DNA of 64,000 nt from CAISIP01 sp038326025 (GCA_038326025.1 JBBQJP010000022.1:1-64000), one strand, 5' to 3'. Positions 8,347 through 17,881 are shown, counted from the stretch's first letter. The notes: generated by a model from the sequence alone, not told the origin. Translations and numbers: made by a program.

Positions 8347-11300
8347 GCTGGGTACGCCTCGATCAGTTCATCGCAAAGTTGCATCGCACGTGGAAAATCC
8401 AGCCTGTCAATGGTGTCCTGCGCCGCACGCAGCTCACGACCGACCGGATGGCCTCCATAACGCTGGCATAGGTCCTGGATCGTGTCGGTTGCCGCCATGT
8501 CCGATTCGCGCAGTTGATCGGCCAGTCGTTGCAATTCCCGTTTCAGATTTGTCGTGGGCGTTTCGGTCCTGGCTGACTCGGCCGATGCCGCCGGCTTTCC
8601 GGCCAGAGCCTGGAGCAGCATCTGCACCGCAGGCCGGGCGGCCAACAGGTAGCTGACGGCCTTTTCCACAACGATCGCGTTGTCCACCTGGCGCGGTTGT
8701 TGGCGTAGCAACATTTCGACCTCGGCCAGGCCAGCCGACAGCCGGGACGCGCCCAGCGACGCGCTTTGCCCGCGCAGGGAGTGCAACAGCATGCCGATCG
8801 CATCGGTGTCCTGCGTCGTCTGCAAGGCGTGAAGTTCCTGAGGCGCGCGATCAACTTCCTCACCAAACAGGCGCAACATGCGAAGGTATACGTCGGTGCG
8901 CCCACCCATGCGCCGCACGGCTGCCTGCAAGTCGATGCCGGACTCGGTTGCGGCGGTCTCGACCGCGACCGGCCAAGCGTGGTTGGCGGGCGCAGCCGCC
9001 GGGAGCGCGGCGTCTTCAAGGCCGCACTGACGGCGCAGCACCGCAATCAGTGTGTCCAGTTCAAACGGCTTGCCGACGTGGTCGTTCATTCCGGCCGCCC
9101 GACAGGCTTCGCGGTCCGAGGCCATGGCATTGGCCGTCATGGCGACGATGGGCAGTGCCGTCAAACCCAGTTTCGAGCGGATATGCCGGGTTGCCGTGAG
9201 GCCATCCATCACCGGCATCTGCAAGTCCATCAGGACCACGTCAAACACATGGGCGGGAACTGCCAATATGTCGATTGCCGCCTGGCCATGGGACGCGATG
9301 TTGACGATTGCGCCCTCGGCATTGAGCAGCTCGCGCATCACCTCCTGATTGTCCTGGTTGTCTTCCGCCAGCAGCACGCGCAGCCCGGGAAGTCGCTGCT
9401 CCAGCACAACCGGGTTTGCCGGCATTTCGGGCGCATCCTCGTCGAGTGCGAAGCGCGCCGCGTCAACAGCCCGTTTCAGCATGGAGGCCGTGATCGGCTT
9501 GACAAGGTAACCATTGAGCAGATCCTTTTCGTGGTTGCTGCGGTGCGCCAGCATCTCCCGTCCATGTGCCGAGACCATCAGGATCAACGTGGATTGCGCG
9601 CAACCGTCCATTTGCCGAATGCGCTCACACGCCTGCCAACCATCCATCCCGGGCATCTGCCAGTCCATCAGAACCACCTGAAAAGCCGACGGCGTTCCGG
9701 CGCGGGCGGCGAGCATTGCCAAGCCACGATCCGCACGTTCGGCGACGGCGACGGCCCATCCGAGGGACTCACCCATCATCTGCAGCATATCCTGCGCAGC
9801 GGCGTTGTCGTCAACGACAAGCACCTGCATGGCCTGTGTCGGGGGTCCGATAACCGGCAACTCGGGTGCCGAACTGGCGGGTGCGCTGGGTAATTCCAGC
9901 GGAATCGCAAAGCTGAACCGGCTTCCTTCCCCGGTACGGCTTTGCACTTCGATCTTGCCGCCCATCAATTGCACCAGTTTGCTGCTGATGCTCAGGCCCA
10001 AGCCCGTGCCGCCGAAGCGGCGGGTGATGGAGCCCTCGGCCTGCGAGAAGGCACTGAAGATACTGGTGTGGTAATCGGTGTCGATTCCAATGCCGGTATC
10101 GCGAATCGCAAACTCCAGCACGGCAGTCGAGTCGCTGCGCTCAAGCAGCTGCAGCGACAGCACCACTTCACCATGCTCCGTGAATTTGACCGCATTGCCG
10201 CCCAGATTGACCAGCACTTGCTGCAGGCGCAGCTTGTCTCCGACCACAACCGATGGAATCGCGGGATCGACGTCGAACAGCACTTCGAGATGCTTGTTTC
10301 CTACGCCGGCGGCCAGGATCACACTGAGATCCTGCAGCATGTCGTCGAGTTCGAATGGTCTGCGTTCGAGTGCCATCTTGCCAGATTCGACCCTGGAGAA
10401 ATCCAGTACGTCATCGAGCAGTCCGAGCATGGCGCGTGCCGCGTTTTCGGTCTTCACCGCGTAATCGGCCTGTCGCGTGCCCAGCTGGGTTCTGCGTAGC
10501 AGGGCCAGCAGACCCAGAATGGCGTTCATCGGCGTACGAATTTCGTGGCTCATGTTGGCCAGGAACTGGCCCTTGGCCCGGGAACTCTCCTGGGCTGCCT
10601 CGGTCGCACGTACCAGGTCGCTGATGTCCAGGTGAAGCCCGACGAAATGGCCTCCCGGCAATTTGCGCTCGATCATCCGCACGCTGCGTCCGTCCTGCAT
10701 CTGCCGCAAGTGCTCGCCCGAGGCTTCGCGAAAACGGGCCAGGCGCCTGGCAACCCATTCAGACTCCCGACCCGTCGCATCCGGCACCAGGCCGTGTTCG
10801 ACCGATGTTTGCAGGATGTCGCCGAAACGACTGCCCTTCACCAGCATGCTCAGATCACCCTCATAGAGACTGCGGTAGTTCTCGTTGCAGAACACCAGGC
10901 GTTCCTGCGCATCGAACAGGACCAGTCCGAGTCCGGCGGCCTCGAGCGCGGTGCGCAGCAGGGTATCGGCCTGACGCGCAAGCTGCTGTGCCTCTTGCTT
11001 GGCCAGGGTGACGTCGACGGCCAGGACGACAAAGCCCCGCACCGAAGTCCCTTGCAGGTCGGGCACCAGGTGAACAATGGTGTTTTTGGTCTGGCCGTCG
11101 GCCAGTACGGTCTCACTTTCGTAGGCTTGTGGCTCGCCCGCCAATACCCGGTTGACCGCGTCGCCCACATGGGCCATCTGCTTGGGGCTGAGGATGTCGT
11201 CGAATCTGCAACCGATGAGCGACTGCGGCGTGCCGCCGAAGAAGTCGTAGTTGGCCTTGTTGGCAAAACGCAGACGTTGCTCGTTGTCAAAATAGGCCAG

Positions 11301-13178
11301 CTGACCACCCATGTTTTCCGTGACGAGTCGAAGCACGCGATCGCTCTCGTGCAGCGCGGCCTCGGCCTGCTTGCGCAGGTTGATGTCCAGGTTGATGCCG
11401 GCCATCCATTCCGGCATTCCCTCGCTGGTGTGTGAGATCAACTTGCCCCGCGCCATCACCCAGACCCAGTGCCCATGCTTGTGACGCACCCGGATTTCGC
11501 ATTCGTATGCGGGAAGCTCACCTTGAAAGTGGTGATTGATCAGTGACTGTGAACGTGGCTTGTCTGCCGGGTGGATAAAGCCGCGCCAGGTATCTATGCG
11601 GCTGAAATCGAGCTCGCCCAGTGCGTACCCCATGATGGCAGCCCAGCGCGCATTGACGCGTATCTCGCCCGTGGCCGCGTTCCATTCCCAGGTGCCGGCA
11701 TGGGTTCCTTCGATGATGTTGGCCAAGGTCCGGCGTTCATGCGCCAGCTCTTGTTCGATCGCCTTGTTGGTGGTGATGTCGCTGCCGATTTCCATGAATC
11801 CGGTCAAACGGCCTTGCGCGTCGTGCATTGGCTGCACCTCGGTATCGATCCAGTACTGGCGCCCGCTCTTTGCGCGGTTCAGGATCTCGACACGGCAACT
11901 TTCGCCGGCGGCAACTGACTCGAAGAGCGTTTGCAGTGCCAATGGGTCCGTCTCGCCGCTGCCAAGCAGTTCGCCCGGCGTCTTGCCCCGTGCCTCGTGC
12001 ATGGCGTAGCCGCTGATCCGGGTGAATCCTTCGTTGATCCAGATGATTTTCTGGTCGCTGTCGCTGATACAGACCGAGTTCGACGTGTGGCGCACAACGG
12101 CCGCCAGCCGATCCAGGTCCTGCGTCATTTCCTGCGCCAGTTCCTCGGCCCTGCGGCGGCCACTGGCCTGTTGGCGCAGCAGCAATCCAAGCAGGAAGCT
12201 GACGAAGCTCCCCGCGATCAATAGTCCCCAAGCGGGGGCGTAGCTGATTGCGCTTTCAAACAGTGGCGTGCCGGCGATGTGCAGCCTGATGTCGCGTTGG
12301 GCCAGCGACAGAACCTGGGTGCGCTTGAAGCGGGCACCACCGCTTGACACCGCGGAAACATTCGCGCCGCCACTGGCGTAAAACGAGCTATCGTCCGGGC
12401 CGGTCGCGGTGTGGGTGTCGAACAGCTGAAATTCGATGTCTCCCGCCTCGGCCGCGGCGATGCCTTGCATCAACTCCGAGACCACGATGGGCGAAAACAA
12501 CAGGCCGATCAACGCCGCGCGCCGCTCTAGCGCGTTGGTTACCGGCATGCCAGGCCGATAGAGCGGGACAAATAGCAGTGCGCCGGCGGTGCGCTGATTG
12601 TCCTGAACCAGCACGACGTTTTCGGTCATCGCCGGTTGGCCGGTGGCTATCGCATGTTCTGCCGCGCTGCGACGCACCCGTTCAGACCCGATGTCCAGCC
12701 CCTGTGCCCCCTGGTTCCAGGCTGCCGGTTCGATGAAGCGGATGACCAGCAGGTCGTTCAGGTCCTTGTCGTCCAGCTGCCGGATCGCAAATCCTGGGGC
12801 ACCATCGGCGCGTTCAGCCTGAACCATTAGATCCTGATCCTTGCGCGCTATGCGTTGGATCAGGCCAAAGCCACGAACGCCGGGAAACTCTGCGGGCAGG
12901 TTCCGTGCTGCGACAAAGGTCTGGAACTGCCTGCGGCTGACCTGGCCGGACGCGATGAAAAAGGCCCGGACTCCGCTCAGGCCAAGACCACTTTGCTGAA
13001 GCCGCCCCTCGATCTCATTGGCGACGCGATCAGCCGCCTGCGCGAATCGTTGGTCCGCCAGGCTGGTGATTTCACGGGCCATGAAAAAGGCACCCGCGCC
13101 CGTAATAAGCAGCCCGCACAACACCACGGACAGTGCCCATCCGTTTTCAGACCGCCAACGCGGGTCTAGCATGGCCAT
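8343..13178 (-). CDS. CHASE/multi-PAS hybrid histidine kinase with two receivers and HPt
   Basis: A protein of about 1611 residues. In order: membrane helix (15-35), periplasmic CHASE-type sensor (about 60-300), second helix (315-335), four PAS units (about 360-470, 480-600, 612-725, 735-855), HisKA with His878 in NMSHEIRTPMNAILG, HATPase (about 980-1095, with DTGIGID and GGTGLGLSI), receivers with Asp1172 and Asp1318, and an HPt domain with His1466 in LLHSLRGQSASLGA. This is a complete phosphorelay in one chain. The ATG at 13178 has GGGAGA eight bases upstream; the open frame extends further but without a ribosome site. The downstream GGDEF regulator overlaps by four bases. Confidence 0.94.
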   Translation of the reverse strand: MAMLDPRWRSENGWALSVVLCGLLITGAGAFFMAREITSLADQRFAQAADRVANEIEGRLQQSGLGLSGVRAFFIASGQVSRRQFQTFVAARNLPAEFPGVRGFGLIQRIARKDQDLMVQAERADGAPGFAIRQLDDKDLNDLLVIRFIEPAAWNQGAQGLDIGSERVRRSAAEHAIATGQPAMTENVVLVQDNQRTAGALLFVPLYRPGMPVTNALERRAALIGLLFSPIVVSELMQGIAAAEAGDIEFQLFDTHTATGPDDSSFYASGGANVSAVSSGGARFKRTQVLSLAQRDIRLHIAGTPLFESAISYAPAWGLLIAGSFVSFLLGLLLRQQASGRRRAEELAQEMTQDLDRLAAVVRHTSNSVCISDSDQKIIWINEGFTRISGYAMHEARGKTPGELLGSGETDPLALQTLFESVAAGESCRVEILNRAKSGRQYWIDTEVQPMHDAQGRLTGFMEIGSDITTNKAIEQELAHERRTLANIIEGTHAGTWEWNAATGEIRVNARWAAIMGYALGELDFSRIDTWRGFIHPADKPRSQSLINHHFQGELPAYECEIRVRHKHGHWVWVMARGKLISHTSEGMPEWMAGINLDINLRKQAEAALHESDRVLRLVTENMGGQLAYFDNEQRLRFANKANYDFFGGTPQSLIGCRFDDILSPKQMAHVGDAVNRVLAGEPQAYESETVLADGQTKNTIVHLVPDLQGTSVRGFVVLAVDVTLAKQEAQQLARQADTLLRTALEAAGLGLVLFDAQERLVFCNENYRSLYEGDLSMLVKGSRFGDILQTSVEHGLVPDATGRESEWVARRLARFREASGEHLRQMQDGRSVRMIERKLPGGHFVGLHLDISDLVRATEAAQESSRAKGQFLANMSHEIRTPMNAILGLLALLRRTQLGTRQADYAVKTENAARAMLGLLDDVLDFSRVESGKMALERRPFELDDMLQDLSVILAAGVGNKHLEVLFDVDPAIPSVVVGDKLRLQQVLVNLGGNAVKFTEHGEVVLSLQLLERSDSTAVLEFAIRDTGIGIDTDYHTSIFSAFSQAEGSITRRFGGTGLGLSISSKLVQLMGGKIEVQSRTGEGSRFSFAIPLELPSAPASSAPELPVIGPPTQAMQVLVVDDNAAAQDMLQMMGESLGWAVAVAERADRGLAMLAARAGTPSAFQVVLMDWQMPGMDGWQACERIRQMDGCAQSTLILMVSAHGREMLAHRSNHEKDLLNGYLVKPITASMLKRAVDAARFALDEDAPEMPANPVVLEQRLPGLRVLLAEDNQDNQEVMRELLNAEGAIVNIASHGQAAIDILAVPAHVFDVVLMDLQMPVMDGLTATRHIRSKLGLTALPIVAMTANAMASDREACRAAGMNDHVGKPFELDTLIAVLRRQCGLEDAALPAAAPANHAWPVAVETAATESGIDLQAAVRRMGGRTDVYLRMLRLFGEEVDRAPQELHALQTTQDTDAIGMLLHSLRGQSASLGASRLSAGLAEVEMLLRQQPRQVDNAIVVEKAVSYLLAARPAVQMLLQALAGKPAASAESARTETPTTNLKRELQRLADQLRESDMAATDTIQDLCQRYGGHPVGRELRAAQDTIDRLDFPRAMQLCDELIEAYPA

Positions 13179-13335
13179 CGGTCGTTCTCCCGGAATCGAT
13201 GGGCCTCGGCAGTCCGGCCTGTGATCAGCAAATGGCGCATTGGCGTTCATTATGGGGGTTGGGCAAGCGTTGTTTGACGGGTCCGGTCGCGCCAGACCCG
13301 TGCGGCGCGGCCGCACGATCACCGACAATGCGCCG

Positions 13336-14250
13336 ATGCGATTTGTTCCCAGCCAATACCTGACGCCGCAACATCTGCTGCGCGCATCCGTCGTGGTGGC
13401 CATGATCACGATCGTGCTCAAGACGCTGGCCTGGTATGTCACCGACTCGGTGGGCTTGCTGTCCGATGCGATGGAGTCGTTCGTCAACCTGGCCAGTGCT
13501 TTGTTCGCGCTGGCGATGGTAACGATTGCCAAGCGCCCGGCGGACGCCGAACATCCTTACGGACACCACAAGGCGGAGTATTTCTCGTCAGGGTTTGAGG
13601 GAATTTTGATCATTGGCGCGGCTGGCGGCATCATCTGGGCGGCCGGCCACCGCCTGTTCGACCCGCAGCCGCTGACTTCGGTTGGTTGGGGGCTGGCGCT
13701 GTCCGTAGTCAGTTCGGTGTTCAACGGGCTGCTGGCCTGGGTCATGTTCGACGTGGCGCGCAAGCACCGGTCGATTGCGCTGGAGGCCGATGGCAAACAC
13801 CTGATCACCGACGTCTGGACCTCGGTCGGCGTGGTGATCGGCATTGGCCTGGTCGGCATAACCGATTGGTTGTGGCTGGACCCATTGGTGGCCATTGGCG
13901 TGGCCATCAACATCCTGCGTGAAGGCTTTCATCTGGTGTGGCGGTCATCCCAGGGGCTGATGGACGAGGCGCTGGAGCCCGAGGTGCAGGCACAGATCGA
14001 GCGCACGCTGAAGGAGTTCGATCACCCGACCATCCGATTCGATCATGTCAGCACACGACGCTCGGGACAGCGCCGCTTTGTCGACCTGCATATGCACATG
14101 CCGGCCAGCTGGACGCTCGGGCGCGCAGCGGCCGTGCGCATCAGTGTCGAACAGGCCTTGATGAGCGCGGTGCCGGGCCTGCGCGCCACGATTCAGCTGC
14201 TTCCCAGCAACGTCGAGGCGCATTTCGATGATCAGGAGGATTTGATTTGA
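13336..14250 (+). CDS. Cation diffusion facilitator (CDF) family metal exporter
   Basis: A protein of about 304 residues with six predicted membrane helices. Metal-site signatures are visible: SVGLLSDAMESFVNL in helix 2, HPYGHHKAEYFSSGFEG after helix 2, and ADGKHLITDVWTS in helix 5. The C-terminal cytoplasmic domain (about 215-300) carries HMHMPASWTLG. CDF proteins export Zn, Fe, Co or Mn against protons; the substrate cannot be read from this sequence. I prefer the ATG at 13336, just before the conserved N-terminus, over an upstream ATG that would overlap the control region of the divergent kinase. Confidence 0.9.
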   Translation: MRFVPSQYLTPQHLLRASVVVAMITIVLKTLAWYVTDSVGLLSDAMESFVNLASALFALAMVTIAKRPADAEHPYGHHKAEYFSSGFEGILIIGAAGGIIWAAGHRLFDPQPLTSVGWGLALSVVSSVFNGLLAWVMFDVARKHRSIALEADGKHLITDVWTSVGVVIGIGLVGITDWLWLDPLVAIGVAINILREGFHLVWRSSQGLMDEALEPEVQAQIERTLKEFDHPTIRFDHVSTRRSGQRRFVDLHMHMPASWTLGRAAAVRISVEQALMSAVPGLRATIQLLPSNVEAHFDDQEDLI

Positions 14251-14717
14251 TCGCCTTGTTGCAGCGTGTCAGCCGGGCCTGCGTGACGGTGGACCACGAC
14301 GTGATCGGTCAGATCGGCCCGGGCTTGCTGGTGTTGTTATGCGCCGAACAGGGCGACCAGGAGAGCGAGGCCGACCGCATGCTGGCGAAAGTATTGAAGC
14401 TGCGCATCTTTGGCGATGCGGCCGGCAAGATGAACCGCAGTGTGCAGGACATCGCCGGCGGCTTGCTGGTGGTGAGCCAGTTCACGCTGGCCGCCGACAC
14501 GTCAGGAGGCAATCGGCCCGGGTTTACCGGTGCCGCGCCACCGGCAGAAGGTTTGCGGCTTTACGAATATTTTCTGGAACGCGCGCGCGCGGCCCACCCG
14601 GTGGTGCAGAACGGGCGTTTCGGCGCCGACATGGAGGTGGCGCTGGTCAATGACGGACCGGTAACGATTCCGCTGCGCATCACGGCGCCGGCGGCACGAT
14701 CGGCGACTCAAGCGTAG
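14247..14717 (+). CDS. dtd: D-aminoacyl-tRNA deacylase
   Basis: A protein of 156 residues, slightly longer than the usual 145-150. The two active-site signatures are present: SQFTLAADTSGGNRPGFTGA and VNDGPVTIPL. Dtd removes D-amino acids (and glycine) wrongly attached to tRNA. The start is TTG at 14247, supported by a perfect AGGAGG seven bases upstream (14234-14239) and by a TTGA overlap with the stop of the CDF gene, so translation is coupled to that gene. The 3' end overlaps the convergent ybeY by 10 bases. Confidence 0.95.
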   Translation: MIALLQRVSRACVTVDHDVIGQIGPGLLVLLCAEQGDQESEADRMLAKVLKLRIFGDAAGKMNRSVQDIAGGLLVVSQFTLAADTSGGNRPGFTGAAPPAEGLRLYEYFLERARAAHPVVQNGRFGADMEVALVNDGPVTIPLRITAPAARSATQA

Positions 14718-15157
14718 GGATCGTCGAAACCCAAAGCTGCCAGGATCGCGGTTTCCCGCGCTTCCATCTCCCGCGCATCCGCCTCGCCGGTTTCATGGTC
14801 CCAGCCTTGCGCATGCAGGCTTCCGTGCACGATCAGATGTGCGTAGTGGGCCTGCAGGTCTTTGCCCAAATCGATTGCTTCGCGCGCCACCACCGGCGCG
14901 CACAACACCAGATCGGCACACAACGGCGTTTCGTCGTAGTCAAAGGTCAACACGTTGGTGGCGTAGTCCTTTTGCCGATAGTCGCGGTTGAGCGCGCGCC
15001 CCTCTTCGGTGTCGACGATGCGCACGGTAATCTGCGCGTCTTCGTCCAACGCGTGGCGGATCCAGCGCGCGACCTTGTGCCGGGGCAGGGCGGCGCGGTG
15101 GATGGCTGCCTGCTCCTGCAGCGCAAACTGCAGCGACAGACTGAGTCGATGGGCCAT
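14708..15157 (-). CDS. ybeY: Endoribonuclease YbeY
   Basis: A protein of 149 residues with the UPF0054/YbeY zinc motif in the form HGSLHAQGWDH (three His ligands) and the preceding conserved region NRDYRQKDYATNVLTF. YbeY is a single-strand-specific RNase needed for 16S rRNA 3' maturation and 70S quality control. It lies 20 bases after phoH on the same strand, the widespread phoH-ybeY pairing. Confidence 0.95.
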   Translation of the reverse strand: MAHRLSLSLQFALQEQAAIHRAALPRHKVARWIRHALDEDAQITVRIVDTEEGRALNRDYRQKDYATNVLTFDYDETPLCADLVLCAPVVAREAIDLGKDLQAHYAHLIVHGSLHAQGWDHETGEADAREMEARETAILAALGFDDPYA

Positions 15158-15177
15158 GGTGGGCTGACTCGACGGCG

Positions 15178-16173
15178 TCAGATCGAAGACCGCTTGCGTG
15201 CGGGCGCCACACGGCCTGCGCTGGCATGCAGCGGCGCGTCTTCGGGCGCCTCGCGCCGCTTGTCGTAGGCGTCGACGATGCGCGCCACCAGGGGATGGCG
15301 CACCACATCAGCACTGGTCAGGCGACAGATGGCGATGCCCTTGACCCGCTTGAGCACACGCTCGGCATCGATCAGACCACTGAGCTGGGTCTTGGGCAGG
15401 TCGATCTGGCTCACGTCGCCGGTGACCACGGCCTTGGCGCCGAAGCCGATGCGTGTCAGGAACATCTTCATCTGCTCTGGCGTGGTGTTCTGCGCCTCGT
15501 CCAGGATGATGAAGGCGTTGTTCAGCGTGCGTCCGCGCATGAAAGCCAGTGGCGCAATCTCGATGGCCTGGCGCTCGAAGGCTTTCTGCACCTGGTCAAA
15601 GCCCATCAGGTCGTACAAGGCGTCGTACAGCGGGCGCAGGTAGGGGTCGATCTTCTGGTTCAGGTCACCGGGCAGGAAACCCAGGCGTTCGCCGGCTTCG
15701 ACCGCCGGGCGCGTCAGTACGATGCGCTGCACCGCGCTGCGCTGCAAGGCATCGATCGCGCAGGCCACCGCCAGATAGGTCTTGCCAGTGCCGGCCGGGC
15801 CTATACCGAAGGTGATGTCGTGTGCGGTGATGTTGTCCAGGTAGGTGGCCTGGTTAGGCGTACGCGGTTTGAGGTCGGTGCGCCGGGTCTGCAGGCCAGG
15901 CCCTTCCGCGTCAATCATCTGGCTGTCGCCTGCGAGCATCAGCTGCACGGTGGCGGGGTCGATCACGCGGTCGGCCATCTCGTACAGGGCCTGCAGCATT
16001 TCCATGCCGCGTTTGGCCTTTTCTTTCGGCCCGTCAACCTTGAACTGTTCATGCCGGTGGGCGATGACCACCTGCAATGCAATCTCGATGGTGCGCAGAT
16101 GTTCATCCATCGGGCCGCACATATTGGTCAGGCGTTTGTTGTTGGGCGGCGAGAAAAGGTGTCTGTAGATCAA
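15178..16173 (-). CDS. PhoH family ATPase (PhoH-like protein)
   Basis: A protein of about 331 residues. The ATPase domain has Walker A GPAGTGKTYLAV and Walker B FIILDEAQNTTPEQ, plus VLTRPAVEAGERLGFLPGD and VVTGDVSQIDLP. PhoH-like proteins couple an RNA-related ATPase to YbeY, which follows. The start is a TTG at 16173, giving the expected N-terminus MIYRHLFSPPNNKRL; the next upstream Met would overlap ruvA on the other strand. Divergent from ruvA, with 64 bases between the starts. Confidence 0.92.
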   Translation of the reverse strand: MIYRHLFSPPNNKRLTNMCGPMDEHLRTIEIALQVVIAHRHEQFKVDGPKEKAKRGMEMLQALYEMADRVIDPATVQLMLAGDSQMIDAEGPGLQTRRTDLKPRTPNQATYLDNITAHDITFGIGPAGTGKTYLAVACAIDALQRSAVQRIVLTRPAVEAGERLGFLPGDLNQKIDPYLRPLYDALYDLMGFDQVQKAFERQAIEIAPLAFMRGRTLNNAFIILDEAQNTTPEQMKMFLTRIGFGAKAVVTGDVSQIDLPKTQLSGLIDAERVLKRVKGIAICRLTSADVVRHPLVARIVDAYDKRREAPEDAPLHASAGRVAPARKRSSI

Positions 16174-16237
16174 GTTGATAATTCCAGCAGTGCGGGGACC
16201 ATGGGGGTGCCCATGACAAGCAAGGGCAGGTATCCCG

Positions 16238-16813
16238 ATGATAGGCAAATTGACCGGCGTGTTGGGCGAGAAGAATCCTCCCGAGGTTCTGGTGGAGTGT
16301 GGCGGCGTCGGATACGAGGTGCTGGTGCCCATGAGCACCTACTACAACCTGCCGGCGCGCGGCGAGCCGGTTAGCCTGCTGACACATTTCGTCGTGCGCG
16401 AAGACGCGCAGCTTTTGTACGGGTTTGCCTCCGCCTCCGAGCGCGAATCCTTCCGCCAGCTGATCAAGATTTCGGGTGTCGGGCCACGCACGGCGCTGGC
16501 CGTGTTGTCCGGCATGACCGTGGCCGACCTGGCCCAGGCGGTGACGGCGCAGGAATCAGTGCGGCTGGTCAAGGTGCCGGGTATCGGCAAGAAGACCGCC
16601 GAGCGACTGTTGCTTGAACTCAAGGGCAAACTCGGCGCCGACATTGGCGTACCGAGCGGCGGCGCGTCCGGCAACCAGGGCGACATCCTGCAGGCGCTGG
16701 TGGCGCTGGGTTACAGCGACAAGGAGGCGACATTGGCGCTCAAGGCGCTACCGGCCGATGTCAGCGTCAGCGACGGTATCAAGATGGCGCTCAAGGCCTT
16801 GTCGCGCGGCTGA
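16238..16813 (+). CDS. ruvA: Holliday junction branch-migration protein RuvA
   Basis: A protein of 191 residues. Domain I begins MIGKLTGVLGEKNPPEVLVE; the two helix-hairpin-helix segments contain ISGVGPRTALAVLSG and VPGIGKKTAERLLLEL; the small C-terminal RuvB-binding domain includes ALGYSDKEATLALKAL. RuvA tetramers hold the junction and load RuvB. ruvB is not adjacent here: a carbonic anhydrase gene on the opposite strand lies between them, and ruvC is not in the window. Confidence 0.97.
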   Translation: MIGKLTGVLGEKNPPEVLVECGGVGYEVLVPMSTYYNLPARGEPVSLLTHFVVREDAQLLYGFASASERESFRQLIKISGVGPRTALAVLSGMTVADLAQAVTAQESVRLVKVPGIGKKTAERLLLELKGKLGADIGVPSGGASGNQGDILQALVALGYSDKEATLALKALPADVSVSDGIKMALKALSRG

Positions 16814-16849
16814 GCCGCCGTCGCTTCGCGGCTGCGCGCCGTCCCAGCG

Positions 16850-17881
16850 CTACTGCGCGTCGCGTACCACGCGGCCGTTGATCGGCTGCACCGGACGCGC
16901 ATTGTTCGGGAACTGCTGGGCAAACAGCCGCATCTGCGCCGGGCTCAGCGTCACCGGTTGCTTGAGGATCATCCACAACACGTCTTCGGTGCATGGTGGT
17001 GTGGTCAGCGAGCCCATGAACTGGTAGTAACGCTGGTCCTTGGGCAGCAGGCCGCTCAGGTTGACCGACCCGCGCGGCATGATCACCCGGTCGCCTGCGC
17101 CCAAAGGCATGAAGGTCCAGAAATTGTGGATCACCGCATTGGCTTCGCCCGGCTCCAGCAACACGGCCACCACGGCCAGCCGGCCCATGTAGTCCTTGTG
17201 CACCAGGTGGGCCACCATTGCAAAACCGCGATGGTTGATGCGCTCTTCTGCCGGATGGTGGAAATGCAGCTGCAACAGCTGGTAGCGCGTGCCACGCACC
17301 GTCATGCCGTTGTCGCCCGCCATATCGATCTGGATCGTATGCCCGTTGTTAAGCACGCTGGCGCTGCTGGTGCCGTAGTCGAAGGCGATGGCCTCGGCCG
17401 GACCGCGCAAGGTCTGCGATTCGTCGATGTTGATCGGCGACTGCAGCTTGCCGTTGCCACAGCTGGCAAATTCGGGTTTGAGGTCGGCCCAGGCCAGCGG
17501 TCCACGGGCACCGTCGTAAGCCCAGTGGGCGTCGACATGTTCTGCTGCCATCGGCGCTTGCGCGTCGGTGGTCTTGGCGGCCAATGCGGCGGCTTTGGTC
17601 CGAATGGTTTGGCGGCTGGTTTTCGGATTGCGCACCGGCGCGGGCTTTGGGGCGGGGCTGACCGTCAGCATCTTGCCGTCGGCGACTCCGGCTTGCAGGG
17701 CCTGGCGCACCTGCTGGCCGATTTGCTGGGCTTCTGATACAGGTGCAGTCGCCTTGGCCGCACCCTGGTCCTGCGCCATGGCCGTCCATGGCGCCATGGC
17801 AACGGTCAGTAGCACGGCCGACAACAGGGGCGGTGTTCCGGCGAGTCGGCGCGTTGAGGGGGATGCAAACAAACAGTACAT
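16850..17881 (-). CDS. Alpha-type carbonic anhydrase, secreted, with a long N-terminal linker
   Basis: A protein of 343 residues with a signal peptide ending near TAMAQ (residue 37), an Ala/Lys/Pro-rich linker to about residue 115, then an alpha-carbonic anhydrase domain. Zinc ligands are His206 and His208 in QLHFHHPAEE and His225 in VAHLVHKD; SPINID and GSLTTPPCTEDVLW are also conserved. It should hydrate CO2 in the periplasm. The basic linker between signal and domain is unusual for the family and may tether the enzyme to the envelope. It interrupts the ruvA-ruvB pair. Confidence 0.93.
   Translation of the reverse strand: MYCLFASPSTRRLAGTPPLLSAVLLTVAMAPWTAMAQDQGAAKATAPVSEAQQIGQQVRQALQAGVADGKMLTVSPAPKPAPVRNPKTSRQTIRTKAAALAAKTTDAQAPMAAEHVDAHWAYDGARGPLAWADLKPEFASCGNGKLQSPINIDESQTLRGPAEAIAFDYGTSSASVLNNGHTIQIDMAGDNGMTVRGTRYQLLQLHFHHPAEERINHRGFAMVAHLVHKDYMGRLAVVAVLLEPGEANAVIHNFWTFMPLGAGDRVIMPRGSVNLSGLLPKDQRYYQFMGSLTTPPCTEDVLWMILKQPVTLSPAQMRLFAQQFPNNARPVQPINGRVVRDAQ

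Noticed and set aside
13179..13532. Upstream extension of the hybrid kinase reading frame
   Set aside because: The frame stays open for 118 codons but would run antisense through the CDF gene, shows no sensor-domain pattern, and the ATG at 13178 has the only good ribosome site.
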